From Anas platyrhynchos (Eukaryota > Chordata > Aves > Anseriformes > Anatidae), in NCBI RefSeq assembly GCF_047663525.1, contig NC_092601.1:19181501-19245500 (forward strand): a DNA stretch of 64,000 bases. Reading direction: 5' to 3'. Within the stretch, counting starts at the first letter, position 1, and each line of letters starts with the position of its first letter. The notes under the pieces were generated by a model. It was not told the DNA's origin, did not search any database, and was given only the letters and a program-made list of their open reading frames with translations. Shown piece after piece: positions 31,901 through 43,988 of the stretch. A program made the position numbers and the translations under genes.

Positions 31901-34400
31901 TTAGTGCATCAGCTGAAAACTTCAAATATTTATATTGTTAGGCAGAAGTGACAAGAAGTATATAAAAAAAGCAGGTATTGGAGTGGCAATCCCATATTTG
32001 AAGTTCAAGTACTTAGCTTCAAATTAGCACTGTAAGAGAAAGAAAAAAGAAATTTAATATCATTTTTGCAAGGAAAACAACCTGCCAAGCCTCCTCCCAG
32101 GCTAAATGTGCTTTAAAGATTGACTGTGTGGCTGTAAAAACTATTGATGAACTGTAAACATGAAAAGATCGCCCTGCTCGTGGCCTGTCAAAAGCATTAG
32201 GTTGGAAATGCTCTGTGCTCCGCTCCAGCATGACTCACCGAGTCCTGAGCAAATGTGTTTATTTGTAAAGATCCCTATTTCAGAAATAGTGACCTTTTTA
32301 ATGCCTCGTGCAGTGAGCTCAAAAATTCTAAATTGCCTTTTGGCATCTTCCTAGTCTCGCTGAAGCTCTGACAGCGCTTTCCATGGCGATTTACATATTT
32401 TTAGCCTTGATAGTCTGTACTGTGTGACACCTTTGAGAACTGATTTACTGTTCACAGCCCTCAAAATGCAGTTGGGCATCAGTGGCACGGGGCTGGGACC
32501 AGAGCGTGCAGGAGGGCAGGCAGGGAGCGGCGGTCCTGCCTGTGCTGGGATGTGCCAGAGCCTGGGGCCATGATCCCTGCTGAGCTGAGTGCTTGCTCTC
32601 ACCCTGCAAATTGCCCATTTCCAAGCCCAGTTGGCCAGGCTTCACCTTCCCCTCTTAAATCTTGTTGTGGTTTCTCTGCTGGGCAGAGACCTCTCTTGGG
32701 ACGGGTGGGCCGTGTTGTGGGAGCTGGGCTCTTCACAGTGCTTCATCCCAGCTTTGTCCCAGCCTTTTGCCTCTTGGAAATTTTGTCATTTAATGCCTGC
32801 CTCGAGCACACGGTGCTGTTAGCAACACACCCAAGCAGTCCCTTCACCTTGAAATAGGGAAGAACCTTTTGGTGCTGTTACTCCATGCTGTGATGGGTGA
32901 AAGCACCAGCTCAGCTCTCCCAGCTCTCTGGGTCCCTCCTCGCCTGCGTGTCCCCAGTGTCCTCCTCCAGTGGCACCAAGGCAAGTGGTTGCCAGTGGCC
33001 TCAGCCCTGTCCTCATGTTTGTGGTCTTCATTTTGGGTGTCCTGTCATTGCTCTCAATGTGTGATGATGGGAACATCCCATCCAGTGGAGGTCTGACTGC
33101 AGCAACCTCCAGGTCCTGGGCTGGGGACCCCCTTGTGAGGCTGGGGACCCCTAGGGGCTGGGGCAGGACCCCTGGCAGAGCTGATTTTTCCCCCCCCCAG
33201 AGCTGCAGAAGCCTCGGTGCTAATTGCTTGCTCGGCTCTTCTGGCATCTCTGAGCGCTGGGATGTGACTCTGCTGCATATGAAATGTCGCACTTGTTATA
33301 ACAGTTATTTAACGTTCCTCCGTCCTGTGACTAACGCTTCTGCCGTTTTTGTCTAGGAACAGGAGATAGCATTGCTCCTTTCTGTTGTTGTTGTTCATCC
33401 TAATGCATCAGGGAAAGATGTTTTGATGGTTTTTCTACTGTTTGTTTGCGTCCTTTATCAGCGCTCTACAATTTTGAGTTGCTGATTTAAATTCAGAGTT
33501 ATGAATATCTCCTTTCTTCTTTTTGTTGGGCATGTTTTTATTTTTACGGCTGTTTACATATTAACCAGGCAGCTTTTAAACTGGTGCAAACCCACATCTC
33601 CGTTGTGAATTGGGGGGTAAAACGCTCTTAAATCATTCCCTATTCACAGCTGTGCTTTTATGTTTAAATCTCTCCTCCGAACTGATTTGGCTTATAATTG
33701 TTTTCTGCTCTGTGAATTGGCCTTTAAAGCACTGAGAATATATGTTAGTGCCTTGAACTTCACTCTGTTTGCCCATAAGAAGTGCAATCAAGCCACGATT
33801 CCTTGGACCTGAGCAGCAACTAGTTTTTAATTTTTTGATCCATTCCCCTTCAGCTGTCAACACAGTCTAAAATAGCGCTCCCTGTGTGAGATGCCATGCT
33901 TCAGAGCTATGAAATTGTCATTTATAGGTTTTTAGAAATTCAGAGGACATTTTAATACTGGCGAAGTGAAACCTCCAGCTTCCCATCATAATGCAGCTTT
34001 CTCTCCTACTTATTATAAATAGGTACTTAAGCAGCCTCTGGTATAATCTGTCCTCTGGTACAGCTCAGGGGGCTGAAGCAGACACCAGAGCACCACAGCT
34101 TGTTCCTTCTCTATATATTAATTCTGGTTAAACAAGTGGCCATTAATTCAGACAGGATCTTTTTTTTTTTTTTTAAATTTTGATCCTTGTTTTTTCCACC
34201 TTGTCCTTTCTGAGTGCATTTTTTCATTGATTTTTAGCATTCTGGCTGTACAGATCTCTCCATAGGGTTCAGAAACGCTACGCGGGTCAAATGTGCTCCA
34301 ATAAACGAGCCAGTCCCGTCCCTTTGGTTTGTTATCCCAGCTTGCAGCCGTGATGTGCAGGCAATTAAAGGTCTGCCCTTTGCTTTCCTGACAAATTTTG
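31901..34400 (+). other. CACNG3: CACNG3 intron 1: largest AT-rich blocks
   Basis: Two prominent AT-rich blocks lie at about 31,900-32,460 and 33,290-34,400, separated by a GC-rich spacer. The first contains three related motifs: CTTCAAATAT at 31,920, its reverse complement ATATTTGAAG at 31,994, and CTTCAAATTA at 32,017. The second is the longest such block in the intron and holds copy B of the paired element plus a T run at 34,159-34,174. No coding exon is recognised. Likely clustered regulatory elements, by composition. Confidence 0.4.
34006..34035 (+). promoter_or_regulatory. Copy B of a paired intronic element
   Basis: Begins CTACTTATTATAAATAGG. It is 24/30 identical by hand alignment to 24,697-24,726, with matching pyrimidine-rich sequence upstream. 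It lies in the largest AT-rich block of CACNG3 intron 1. Confidence 0.4.
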
Positions 34401-37400
34401 CTCTCACCGCTCAGTTTCATGCTGGAGGAGGACTTGTTTGTGCCCTGGTTCCTCTCTCCTGTTTTGCTGCTGGCTTCGTGCCCTCGGGCTGGGGCTGGTC
34501 CTGGCTGGAGGGCGGGTGGCGGATGGGAGCTGCTGTGCTCCACGCAGGAGGGTCACCCCTACAGGGCTGCTTTCTGAGCAGCTGGGCAGCAGTCTGACAG
34601 GGGCAGTTTGGGCACAGTCCTGAGTCCTGCACGTGGCTCTGTAATGGTTGTGATGGGGAGAAATGGCTGCGAACACGGGGGGGCTGGGTTAGGGACATGC
34701 GGCAATGAGGACCAAAAAGCATCACAGTGGAAAACCAAGGGAGAGAAAACAGCATGAGCGGGGGCATGGGATTTGTGTCCAAATAAGAGCAGGAGAGGGT
34801 GTGAGTTTCAGTAATTAAATGAGAGGCCATTAAGGCAGCACAGATGATCGTGGGGAAGCGGAGCCCAGCATTAAGAGGAGCTGCAGGGCTGTCTGGGAGC
34901 GGTGGGGATGGGTGCTGGGTCCGGTGGGTGCTGAGTCCAACCTTCACACCGGGCAGAAGGTCAATGAAGCATTGCAGTAATGGTGCCTGGTCCCATCTGC
35001 GGGGCTGACAGGGCTGCACGGCTTTTGGAGGTGGAAGCTGGGCCTCAAACCCTTGGCAGCAGCCAGAGGAGTGTGTGGCAGGTGGCAGAGCCACGCTGGG
35101 CACCTCTCCCGGGGCTGAGCTGGCCACCCCAGCCACCCACAGCCACAGACCAGGCTGGGGGGGCGAACCCTTCCCTGAAGCTTTTTGGTTAACCCACCCG
35201 AACCCGGTGTCTGCGGAACAACCGAGGGCTGGATCCTGCCCTGGTGCTCCCTGCCTGTGCCTCGGGCAGACCTAGCTCTGACTCCTGCCTGTCTCTTGCC
35301 ATCAGTATCTCCGAGCTGGCAAATGAAAGATTAAAAAATCCTGGAGTTGTATTAATTTAAAAGGATAAACTCAATCAGCAAAGCTCATTACTTCCTAGCA
35401 CGTGGCTTATTTACACTGATTCTGGTGGCACCAGCCCTCACTCTGCTATCATGGCAATGTCAATTACGTTTCAGAATAAAAATCAATGTTTATTTGCTGT
35501 TAAAGACGAAACAAGAAACAGCTTCCTCAGAAGTGCTGGGAGCTTCCCCAGCCTGCTCTCGGTGCTGGTGCCCTGGGGGCTCCCCAGCTGCCACGGGGGC
35601 TCTGCCCTCAGCCCCATCTCGCCCCCACCCTGCTGTGCTGACCTCTGGGGGGGGAAAGCCCCCGACCCCCAGCAGCTGCTTCCATCGCTGGGCATCTGTG
35701 GTCCTTGGAAAGCTCGAGTGATGGGAAGGAAACCCAGGGGAGCGTGGGGGTGACCTGAAAGGCAGCTCCGGTGCGTTACCTGATTGCTTTTATAATGAGA
35801 AAACCAAAGCTGAACCCTCGAAGAGTGCTAGAAATTACCCATCCTTTTCAAACTTTTTTTCCTCTATTATTCAGAATTGTTTTGCTTTTCTGAAGTGCCT
35901 TGTGTAGGTTGTAGCAACCCCACAGATTCCAGAATGGGAGATGATGAGTCACTGTCAAAATGTAGATTTTTTTTTTTCCCTTTTAGCAATGCTGAGGGAG
36001 TAAAGTCTGTGACATGCTGAGCGCTGGAGCATCCCTGGCTAAAACTGGCAGAAGTTCCCAGTCCACCCATTGGTGTGAGAGCCTGGCCGTGCCCACAGCT
36101 GCCCCCACGGGGATGCCTGGGCCCCCCCAGCTCCAACACAGAGCTCTGGGCTCACCCCTTGGTGGATCTGTGCCTGGAGGGCTGCATCTCCAGCTGGTGG
36201 GGGGCTGCAGCATGTGGCAGAGCAGGTCTCTGTGTACCCCCAGCCCCGGAGTGCCCACGTGTGCCTCGCTGAGCGTCCCATGGCAGCGGGCACCAGGCTG
36301 GGGCATCCCACGCTCAGCCTTGGCTGGGGGATGCGAGCCTGGGCACTGCTCCCTGCCCCCCGAGCTGTGGGTCCTCGCCACCTGGGGCCAGGTCCTGCTG
36401 CACTTCTGCTGCACATGTTCCAGCTCCTGTCTGAAGCAGCATCAGCGCCCGGCCGGTGCTGTAACCGCAGAGCCCGCCTCTGCCGCCTCCTTGCTGTTGC
36501 ACTTGTTTAATTTGACTTGGGGTTTTTCCACTGCTTTTTTACCAGGAAAAAAAAAAAAGATCCTTCAGAAAATGCATATCTGTGTAGGTGACTCTGCTGA
36601 GACACCAACCACCACCACAGAGAGGGGGAGAGGGTGTGAAAGAGACGGAGCCAGGTTCTGCGCCACCGCCCCGCTGGGGATCTGGCACGGGGCCACTGTG
36701 GGAAGCGGGGATGTGCTGGGGGGAGCTGGTCCTGGGGCGAGCTGGTGTCCTGGGGGGTGTCCTGCTGCTGGGGCAGTATTTGGGGAACCCATCCCAACCC
36801 ACAAGGAGCAGAGGGAGCTTTCCAGCCATCGCACATGCTTCGTCTTAATTTAACTTCTCACCAATGAAGTTTGTGCAAGCAGATGCCTTGTAAAGAGGTG
36901 ACAGCCCGTGATCTGGGGGGCCACAAAGCTGACCTCGTGGTGGGGACAGGTTGCTCACCTGAGTCCCTAAGTCTGCCGTGGCTCTGGGAGCAGAGCAAGC
37001 TCCAGCTGAGCAAACACCTACCCAAGGCGTTCAGATGCATTCGGCAGCATCCTCGGATCAAGCAGCTCTTCCAGCTGAGTTGCCATCACCACTGGTTTGA
37101 GGAGCTCCTAACAGCCCCACCACCTTCCCTTCGCTTCCCCAAGCTGCTCGTGTTGCGTTTGAATCCCGTCTGTGCTGAGGAGGTAGCAGTGAGGAGGTGA
37201 GCGCTGTGCTGGGCTTTGTTTCAGAGGAGCTGGGGGCGGCAGCCTGCCTGCGGGCACCGCTGCTCACATCCAGCTCTCGGGGAGAGGGGAGCAGCCCAGG
37301 GGTGCCCCCAGGCTTGGGGTGACTGACACTGGCAGTGAGGGCTGGGAGAGCTCTGCCGTGCTGGGGCATTGCCCTATGTGAGAGAACAGCGGCCCTAAAC

Positions 37401-40400
37401 TCTCAGTCTGTGCCCACCGCTTGAATTGGGAGCACTGGGGGGTTTGCAGGGAGCTGCTTTTGGGCAGATGGTGCAGGCTGAGCCCAGTCTGGCAGCAGCA
37501 TGGTGCTTTTGGGGCTGAGAGCCTCTTGCCAGGACAGGAGAGGTGCCCTGCGGTAGCTGCTCGGTGCCACCACCCCCATGGCACAGCCACTTGTCCCTGC
37601 GGTGGTGGCCGGGCCCCCCGCAGCCCTGAGCGCCCGAGGTTTTGCAGCTCCGCAGCAGGGCCCCTGTGCAAACAGCCTCGGGATCCCTTGCAGAGCGGGA
37701 AGCTGGGGAAGGATAAAGATGAATTTCCTTCCAACTCCCCAGGCATCTGGGAGGTGGGCGGAAGGTAAAAAAAGATGAGCCTTGAAGTTTTAATTCCTTA
37801 GAGATATTTAGGTACCTTGCTCTTGTTACTCGAGGGAGCTGAGTGCCTGAGCTCATAACCCAGCACTTTGTAGCCGAGCTTTGACCTCTGCTTCTCCACT
37901 GGATGTTAAATTTCAGAGAACTTCGGGCACAGCGGCCACACCACTTGCTCCATGCAGCTTAGGCCCAATAAGTTGTCTTTGGGATAGCCGTTCCTGTAGG
38001 CCATGGCTCATGAGACAACTTGCCTGAGCTTACCAGGACGTGCCAAGAGCCCAGGTCTGAAATTTGACCTTGCAGGAGGGCTGAACTCCCGGATGGGGAT
38101 GGCAGGAATACTGCTCATCTCCCCAGGTCTTAGTTCCCACACCGAGGGAGCAGCAACAGCCAGAACAGTGCCTGAAAAGTGTTTCACTGGATGAGAAGTA
38201 ATGAGATTTTTAGAACCCAAACTAGAGCCTTTTAGTCTTTTGGCTTTCCAGGTTGCGATCAATATTCTTGGCCGTGTTTCCACCATCAGCATCATGAAAA
38301 TCATAGTTCTGTCGCAAACCCCTCCTTCCCCCTGCCCACCCCCTTCCAATAACCCTCCCTGGGGGAAAGTGCTTTGAGGGGAAAAAGACCTGAGATAAAA
38401 TCAATTAATTGCCTTTGCATTCTCTGATAAATGCAGTGCAGAGAGTACGTACTTCGCAATACAAATGAACTAAAGCAGCAGCAACAAAAGCCTGTTGAAA
38501 GGAAACATTACCCCATAAGAGCAGCCTGCTCCGAGCACCAGGCTGGTGGTGGTGTGCAGGGGCTGCTCGGGGTGCTCCGACCCGATGGGGTGAGAGGGGT
38601 GGAGGAATCCTGCAGAGCACGGGATGAACAGGAGCCCGGCGGGGGGCAGGAGGTGGATGCCTTTTCAAAACGAGAGAATGCAAAATGTGTTATGTGAGTT
38701 CATCTCCTCCAAATTAAACGTTACCTGAAAGGCAGGGCCATGGTGAGGCTGGAGTAATCGGGCAGATCCGCTCTGCATGTTGGTGATCCAGTTCTCACGT
38801 ACCGTGTTTTCATGTGAAGTGCCCTGCAAGGTTCCTCAACTGGAGAAGGCTGCCCTGCCCTGCCCTGCCCTGCTGGGGACACTGGGGGCACCCCTCCAGC
38901 TGCCCACCCAGGGGTGCCCCTGGATTAAAGCAGTGCCATTAAATCAGGACCGTGAACCAAAGCTCACTGGTGGTGCAGAACACGGACAAATGCTTCTTGT
39001 GGACTTGCAATGGATTTCCGCGGGGCTGAGCAGGGAGAGGGGAGGAGCAGACAACTCAGGGCAGGTGGCACCTGGCCAGCAGCGAGGCTGGGGATGCTCG
39101 TGCTGCCCCAAGCCCCCACAGGGTGCCCAAAGCTTTGATGCATCCTCCCAAGCCCGCAAGAGCAGGAGAGCAGGACCTGCTCATGTGCCCCCCACCCCGG
39201 CTGCTCCCCCCCTGCACTGCTCATCCATCACATCAGGGGTGGCCGGGCTCCTCCAGCCCCACGGAGGGGCAGGGGGCTGCTTTGTGCCCTCTTACACAGC
39301 AGAGGCTTCAAAACAGCCTGCACGGGGAGCACGGAGCCGAGCTGCTGAAGGACACGCTCCTGGGGGCCGGCCTGGCCCAGCGCCGCGGTGAACTCATCCG
39401 CAGAGGGCATGATTCATCCCGAGCTCACCCTGCTCCGTACGTCTCGGACACTCAGTGCCAGAGTATTTTACTGCTCTTGGCTGCTGGTAGGCTCCCGTGT
39501 GCCCAGCCCTGGGGATGCTCCTCCTGCCCTCGGTGCAGCCGTGGGGCTCTGCAGCCAGCACCAGGCTGTGCACGGGGTGGGTGCAGGGGAGCAGCGAGCT
39601 GTGCCGCCGTGATTCCCTCCTGCAGGAGGGACTGAGGGAGAGCAAAGCAAGCCAGCAGCACGGAGGGCAATGTAATATGACAAAGGATTAACTTGCTGGC
39701 TTCACGGCTGGCTCTCCTCCAGCTAGCTGCCTCAATCCTTTTTTCCCCAGGCTCCTCACCGCTGCCTGTTGGCTGGGCACTGTCCACGTCTGTTTGCACA
39801 GCTGGGGGGCACAGGGCATGCACTTGCATGGGGAGAGTTGGGCTTGCTGACAGTCCTGTGTGATGGATGTGCCCAGTGGGTTAGCGAGAAGGCAATGAGG
39901 ATCTGGTTATTCGGCACAGAAAAATGCAATGGGAGAAGCTGGCCAGTGCCAGGGCGGGCAAGTGGAGGCTCTGGAGCAGGGCTGTGCAAGTCACAGCGAG
40001 AGGAGCCAGCTGCCAAACAGCCCAGGCTCTGGGCAGGGAAGCGCAGCGATAAGCTAAGTTGGCTAATCGGGATTCACACTGACAGGGAGAGAAAATTACC
40101 CAGATCCAGCACAGAGGCAGCTAAGCGGGGAATGGATAACCACAGCAGCGTTCTGCCTTTGCTCCAGCTCTCCCAGCCAGCAGATGAATTAAAGCCCAGG
40201 TGGTGTGACTCACGCACGCAGAGCAGGGTCACTTTGCCAGCACGGGCATCAGCTGTGGAAATGCCAGGCCAGCGGGCTGGGCTGAGCCCAGCACCCCCAG
40301 AACAGCCCCTTCCCAGCAGCAGCAGCTTGCCTTCTCCTCCTGCAGCAAGAGAGGAGCCCAGCTTCAGGGCTCCCGGTGAGTCCCAGGCTGCTCCTGCCCC

Positions 40401-40655
40401 GGTGCCCTGGCAGGAGCTGGAGGTTTCTGGGGGTGGGTGCCCCGGCTGTGCCCCCAACTGCAGCCCTGCTGAAGGAAGAGTGGGCAGGGGGCTCTGGAGG
40501 TCCAACAAAACCCAACCCCTCTTCCTTTGCACCCGCAGTGCTCTTGTTGGTAGGGCTCCTGCTGTAAAACAAGGAGAAAGCCCCAGATTTCGAGTTGTCT
40601 CCAGGTGGCCTCAGGGTGCGTGGAGCCCTGCGGTGCGAGCAGCCCGGCCAGGAGC
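34401..40655 (+). other. CACNG3: CACNG3 intron 1, later part
   Basis: GC-rich with no recognised gene. AT-rich islands occur at about 35,290-35,540, 35,790-35,990 and 38,170-38,510. There is an A run at 36,546-36,557 and a four-copy TGCCC repeat at 38,851-38,872. A minus-strand stretch near 38,222-38,340 is open in two frames and loosely resembles protein-coding sequence, but I cannot assign it. Confidence 0.55.
38851..38872. repeat. TGCCC pentamer repeat
   Basis: Four perfect tandem copies of TGCCC plus a partial unit in CACNG3 intron 1. Confidence 0.85.
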
Positions 40656-40759
40656 TGTGTTTTTGTGTTGTGTGTGCTGTGTGTGTGCTGTGTGTGCGCT
40701 GTGTGTGTGCTGTGTGTGTGTGTGTGTGTGCGTGTGTGTTTGTTGTGTGCTGTGTGCTT
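40656..40759. repeat. TG-rich microsatellite
   Basis: About 100 bp of GTGT runs interrupted by GCTGTG units and single TTTTG or TTG breaks. It lies directly upstream of an intronic CpG-rich patch. Such tracts are often length-polymorphic and can adopt Z-DNA. Confidence 0.95.
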
Positions 40760-40784
40760 GCAGCCCGGGCATTTTTTTGGAGCT

Positions 40785-41035
40785 GGGGCGTTCTCTGCGC
40801 ACCAGGTGACCGCGCGGTCGCCGTGGTAACGAGCATCGGGAGCAAAAAAAACGAAATAAATGTCGGGGCGTGAAAGGGATGCGGCGGGGCCGGGCCGGGC
40901 TCCCCGCGGCCCTCGTTTGTTCGAGCCCCGGGGGCAGCGCCCGGGGGTGCGGGGGGAGCTGCCCGGCCCCTGCTGGGCGGGGGGGGCTCCCTTGGCCCCG
41001 GGGTGGGGCAGATTTTGGCAAACCTGCTGCAGGGT
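40785..41035 (+). promoter_or_regulatory. Intronic CpG-rich patch with RFX X-box; possible internal promoter
   Basis: A local CpG- and GC-dense patch deep in CACNG3 intron 1, far from exon 1. It contains a palindromic X-box GTCGCC-GT-GGTAAC (40,817-40,830), which fully fits the RFX consensus GTNRCC-N0-3-RGYAAC. About 200 bp downstream is a donor-like AGG|GTGAGG with GT at 41,034-41,035. Together these could mark an alternative first exon or a noncoding RNA promoter. No start codon or ORF in it resembles a known protein. Confidence 0.35.
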
Positions 41036-43904
41036 GAGGGGCTGGCAGACCAGGAGCATCGCGAGCCCCGTGAGCACTGCCTCTAAAGAAGCCTCCAGAC
41101 ACGCAGGTTGCAGGCAGGTTGAGTCCTGCAGCTGAGCAGAGGCTCTGTTCCTCCGCTGGGAAAGTCACTTCTCAAAAAAATACATAGATTTTTATGTCTG
41201 TGGCAATCGAAGTGTTCTGGTGGGACAGGCAGCACTGCAGCAGGGGTTGCACATCCCAGCCGGGAGCAGCAGCCCAGGCTGGGCACCTCGACCCCTGCCA
41301 TGGCATCCTGCAGCTGGGGAGCTGCACCCGAGGCTTGGTCTCCAAACTCCTTTCCCACGTGGAAAGTTTTCTCTTAATCAGATAATGAGTGCTGGCCACA
41401 TGAGCCTGCTGAGCAGGCTGTTTCAGAGGGAAATGTCCCCGTCTTGTGAGCCTGTGCACTTGGAGGAGATCCTGTACCATCCTGGGGGGGGCTTCCCTTG
41501 CTAAAGGGAGCTTTGCAACCCCTGCAGGTCAGGGACAGCAAACGGGCACAGCACAGTGCAGGCGGTGAGCTTGGCTGGTGCCCAGACAGAGCAAGGACCT
41601 GCCTTGGCTGGGTGAGGAAAGGGAGAGATCTGGGGGGAAGCTTGGGGGGCCTGGGGCAGAGCCTGGCTGGCAGGTACAGGGAGAGGGGAGGAGAAGGTGA
41701 GTGGAAAGCCAGGAGCAGGGGCGGAGGAGGAGGGAGGCTGTGCCGAGGCTGCTGTCCTTGCCGTGCCCGGTGCCTCCCCACCCATTTGTGCTGCCCGTTC
41801 TCAGCCTCCCCAGCGCCCGCAGTTCCCAAAGCAACGGCAGCAGGCGCTTCTCCCTCCGATGCCGCGTCTCCGCGTGGATGACAGCTTGCCACCTCCAGAG
41901 CTTCATCTCCAGGCTTTAATTGATGCCTGTCACGATGCTCAGCTCCCCCGAGCTGGAGCTGGAGAGCGGACTGACGGTGTGCTGCTGGGGATGCCGTGCA
42001 GGATGGCTTCTCTCGCCCAGCGCCCCGTCCCCCAGCAGCACATCCCACGAGAGAGGGGACACAGCCAGCATGGCCTGGCGCTGCTGTCACACAGAGCTGC
42101 TCCCATCGAGCTGCTGTGGGCTGGAAAAGCCATCACTGAAGGTGGACACAGCTCTTCTGAGAGGGATGGGGCACGGGATGAGCAGCGCATCTTGCAATGG
42201 CTTTTGGCAAGCCAGAAGTCGGTGGCACAGCAGTATGAGCAGGGGACAAGTCCCTGGGACCTGCACCACTGCAGCGCGTGGCTGTGAGATGTTTGCTGGC
42301 AGGGCCCCCGCTGCCATCTGTCCCGCACCAAGCTCTGCGTGAGCGTTGGCAGCTTTGTGGAAGGGCCATAACCCGAATGGGATGGCGAGAGGGATCCCTC
42401 CCACCTCAGCCTGCCCTGACACCGCGGGGAAGCCATGCTCCGTGCCTGGTTACCCATTTATAACGTCAAGGACAACATTTGTCAGTGCTGCAGAGAAAGC
42501 ACCGGGCATACCCTGGCACTTGTGTGCTGCTTCCTCCGGAGAAGGCAGCTCTGAGAGTCCTGCAGACAGGACCCACTGCAGCTGCCTGGACCCTGGAGGT
42601 GCTGCAGTTCCACCGAGCCCTGAGCTGTCCCCAGCAGCGCTCGGTGCCTTGGAGAGCTGCCACGGGGAGCAGGATCTCAGCATCCACAGGCGGGGACGGG
42701 CTGCATCCATCAAAACAAATCCATAAGTGCAACTGGGCATAGCCAATTTTTTTTTTGTTTTAATGCCTTTGATTTCCCTCTGACTGCACATCGGTAGCAC
42801 ACGGAGCAGGCTGCTGGATGGCTGAGCAGAAACAGTAAAAAAGAGACGCAGCCAGTCCCTTCTCCAGGCTGCCCCACCAACACGTGTGACCTGTCAGGAT
42901 CTCCCCTCTGTGGACCCCCCTGCGCTGTCCCCATTCCCTTCCTGTAGTGACCGAGTCCCCAGTGTGTCACCTGGCTGAGCCGGGCTCGTCCTTGGCTTTC
43001 TCCTTTCATGGCACAACTGCACCACTTTGGCACGGGAGAGAGCTGGGCCCTAAAGCACAGCGAAGAGAAAGCCAAAGCAAACAGGCGTTCAAAGGCAAAA
43101 TGCTTTTGTTTTGCTTCAGAGCCAGGAGGGGGGAAAATCAGGAAAAAAAAAAAAAGAGAGAAAAGAGAGCCTTTTCTTCCCAAATGCTAAGTGGGAGGCC
43201 ATCAGATGCCAGAGCATCTGTCTCCTTCCCCAGGGCTTCCAGGCAGCGCTGCCGGTGCCCACCACAGCGGGGCCGCGCTCGGCCCCCGCTCCGGGTTTTG
43301 GGTGTGGGAGGAGGGGAGCAGCAGGCATGGGGCTGTGGGGGTGCAGGGTTTTGGGCCATGCCGTGGGGTGGGTGGCTCAGCCTTGGCACTCGCCTGTGAC
43401 TCTGGTGCTTACCCGTGGTGTGTGTGTGTGTACACGCGTGTGCCTGCCGTGCAGGGGCTGCGTGAAGGGGGCTGGAGCTGGGTGAGGCCAGGTCCCCTCG
43501 GTGACTCTGCCTTCTCCAGCATCTGCTGTGGTTGCCAGCATCCCGGGCACAAAGCAGAGCTGAGAAGCAGCAAGGAATGGAAAGCAGGCGAGAAACCTGT
43601 TGTGGTAATTTGAATGAAGTTATCCATGCCTCCAAAACTCACATCTCCAGAGTCAGTCTGCGCCCCAAGTGGTGTTAGCGGGCACAGAGGGGCAGGCAGC
43701 CACTGCTGGTGGGTGCTGCTGGTGGGGGGGGGTGCTGCCCTTCGCTGCACACTGCCCCTGGGAGGATTGCAGCGGGGGGGTGACACCAAGACTCACGGGT
43801 ACCCCCGGGGCAGGGGGGCTGTGGTTGGGGTCACTGGGCAGCCCCATGCAGCGCCACCCCCAGCGCAGAGGGATCTGAAGGCTTCCTGGCTTGTGTCTCC
43901 TCAG
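41036..43904 (+). other. CACNG3: CACNG3 intron 1, 3' end
   Basis: GC-rich intron without a recognised gene. It includes an A-rich run at about 43,143-43,155 and a short GT run with alternating CACGCG near 43,419-43,440. The intron ends with CTTGTGTCTCCTCAG before exon 2. Confidence 0.75.
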
Positions 43905-43988
43905 GAACCTTCCGAGGAGTGTGCAAGAAAATCGACCACTTCCCCGAGGACGCAGATTACGAGCAGGACACGGCCGAGTATCTCCTCC
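43905..43988 (+). CDS. CACNG3: CACNG3 coding exon 2
   Basis: An 84-nt exon coding for the last two bases of codon 71 through the first base of codon 99: [19 protein letters not shown] followed by QDTAEYLL. This is the second half of the large extracellular loop, with the remaining loop cysteine (VCKK) and the IDHFPED motif typical of TARPs. In TARPs this loop contacts the AMPA-receptor ligand-binding layer. The acceptor is CTCCTCAG (43,897-43,904) and the donor is C|GTGAGT at 43,989. Phases match exon 1 and exon 3 exactly. Human gamma-3 has alanine rather than threonine at the first full codon, as I remember it. Confidence 0.96.

Noticed and set aside
39769..40809. 346-codon plus-strand open frame
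   Set aside because: It runs through the TG microsatellite, giving a Cys/Val repeat, and has no domain; it is a chance frame in intron 1.
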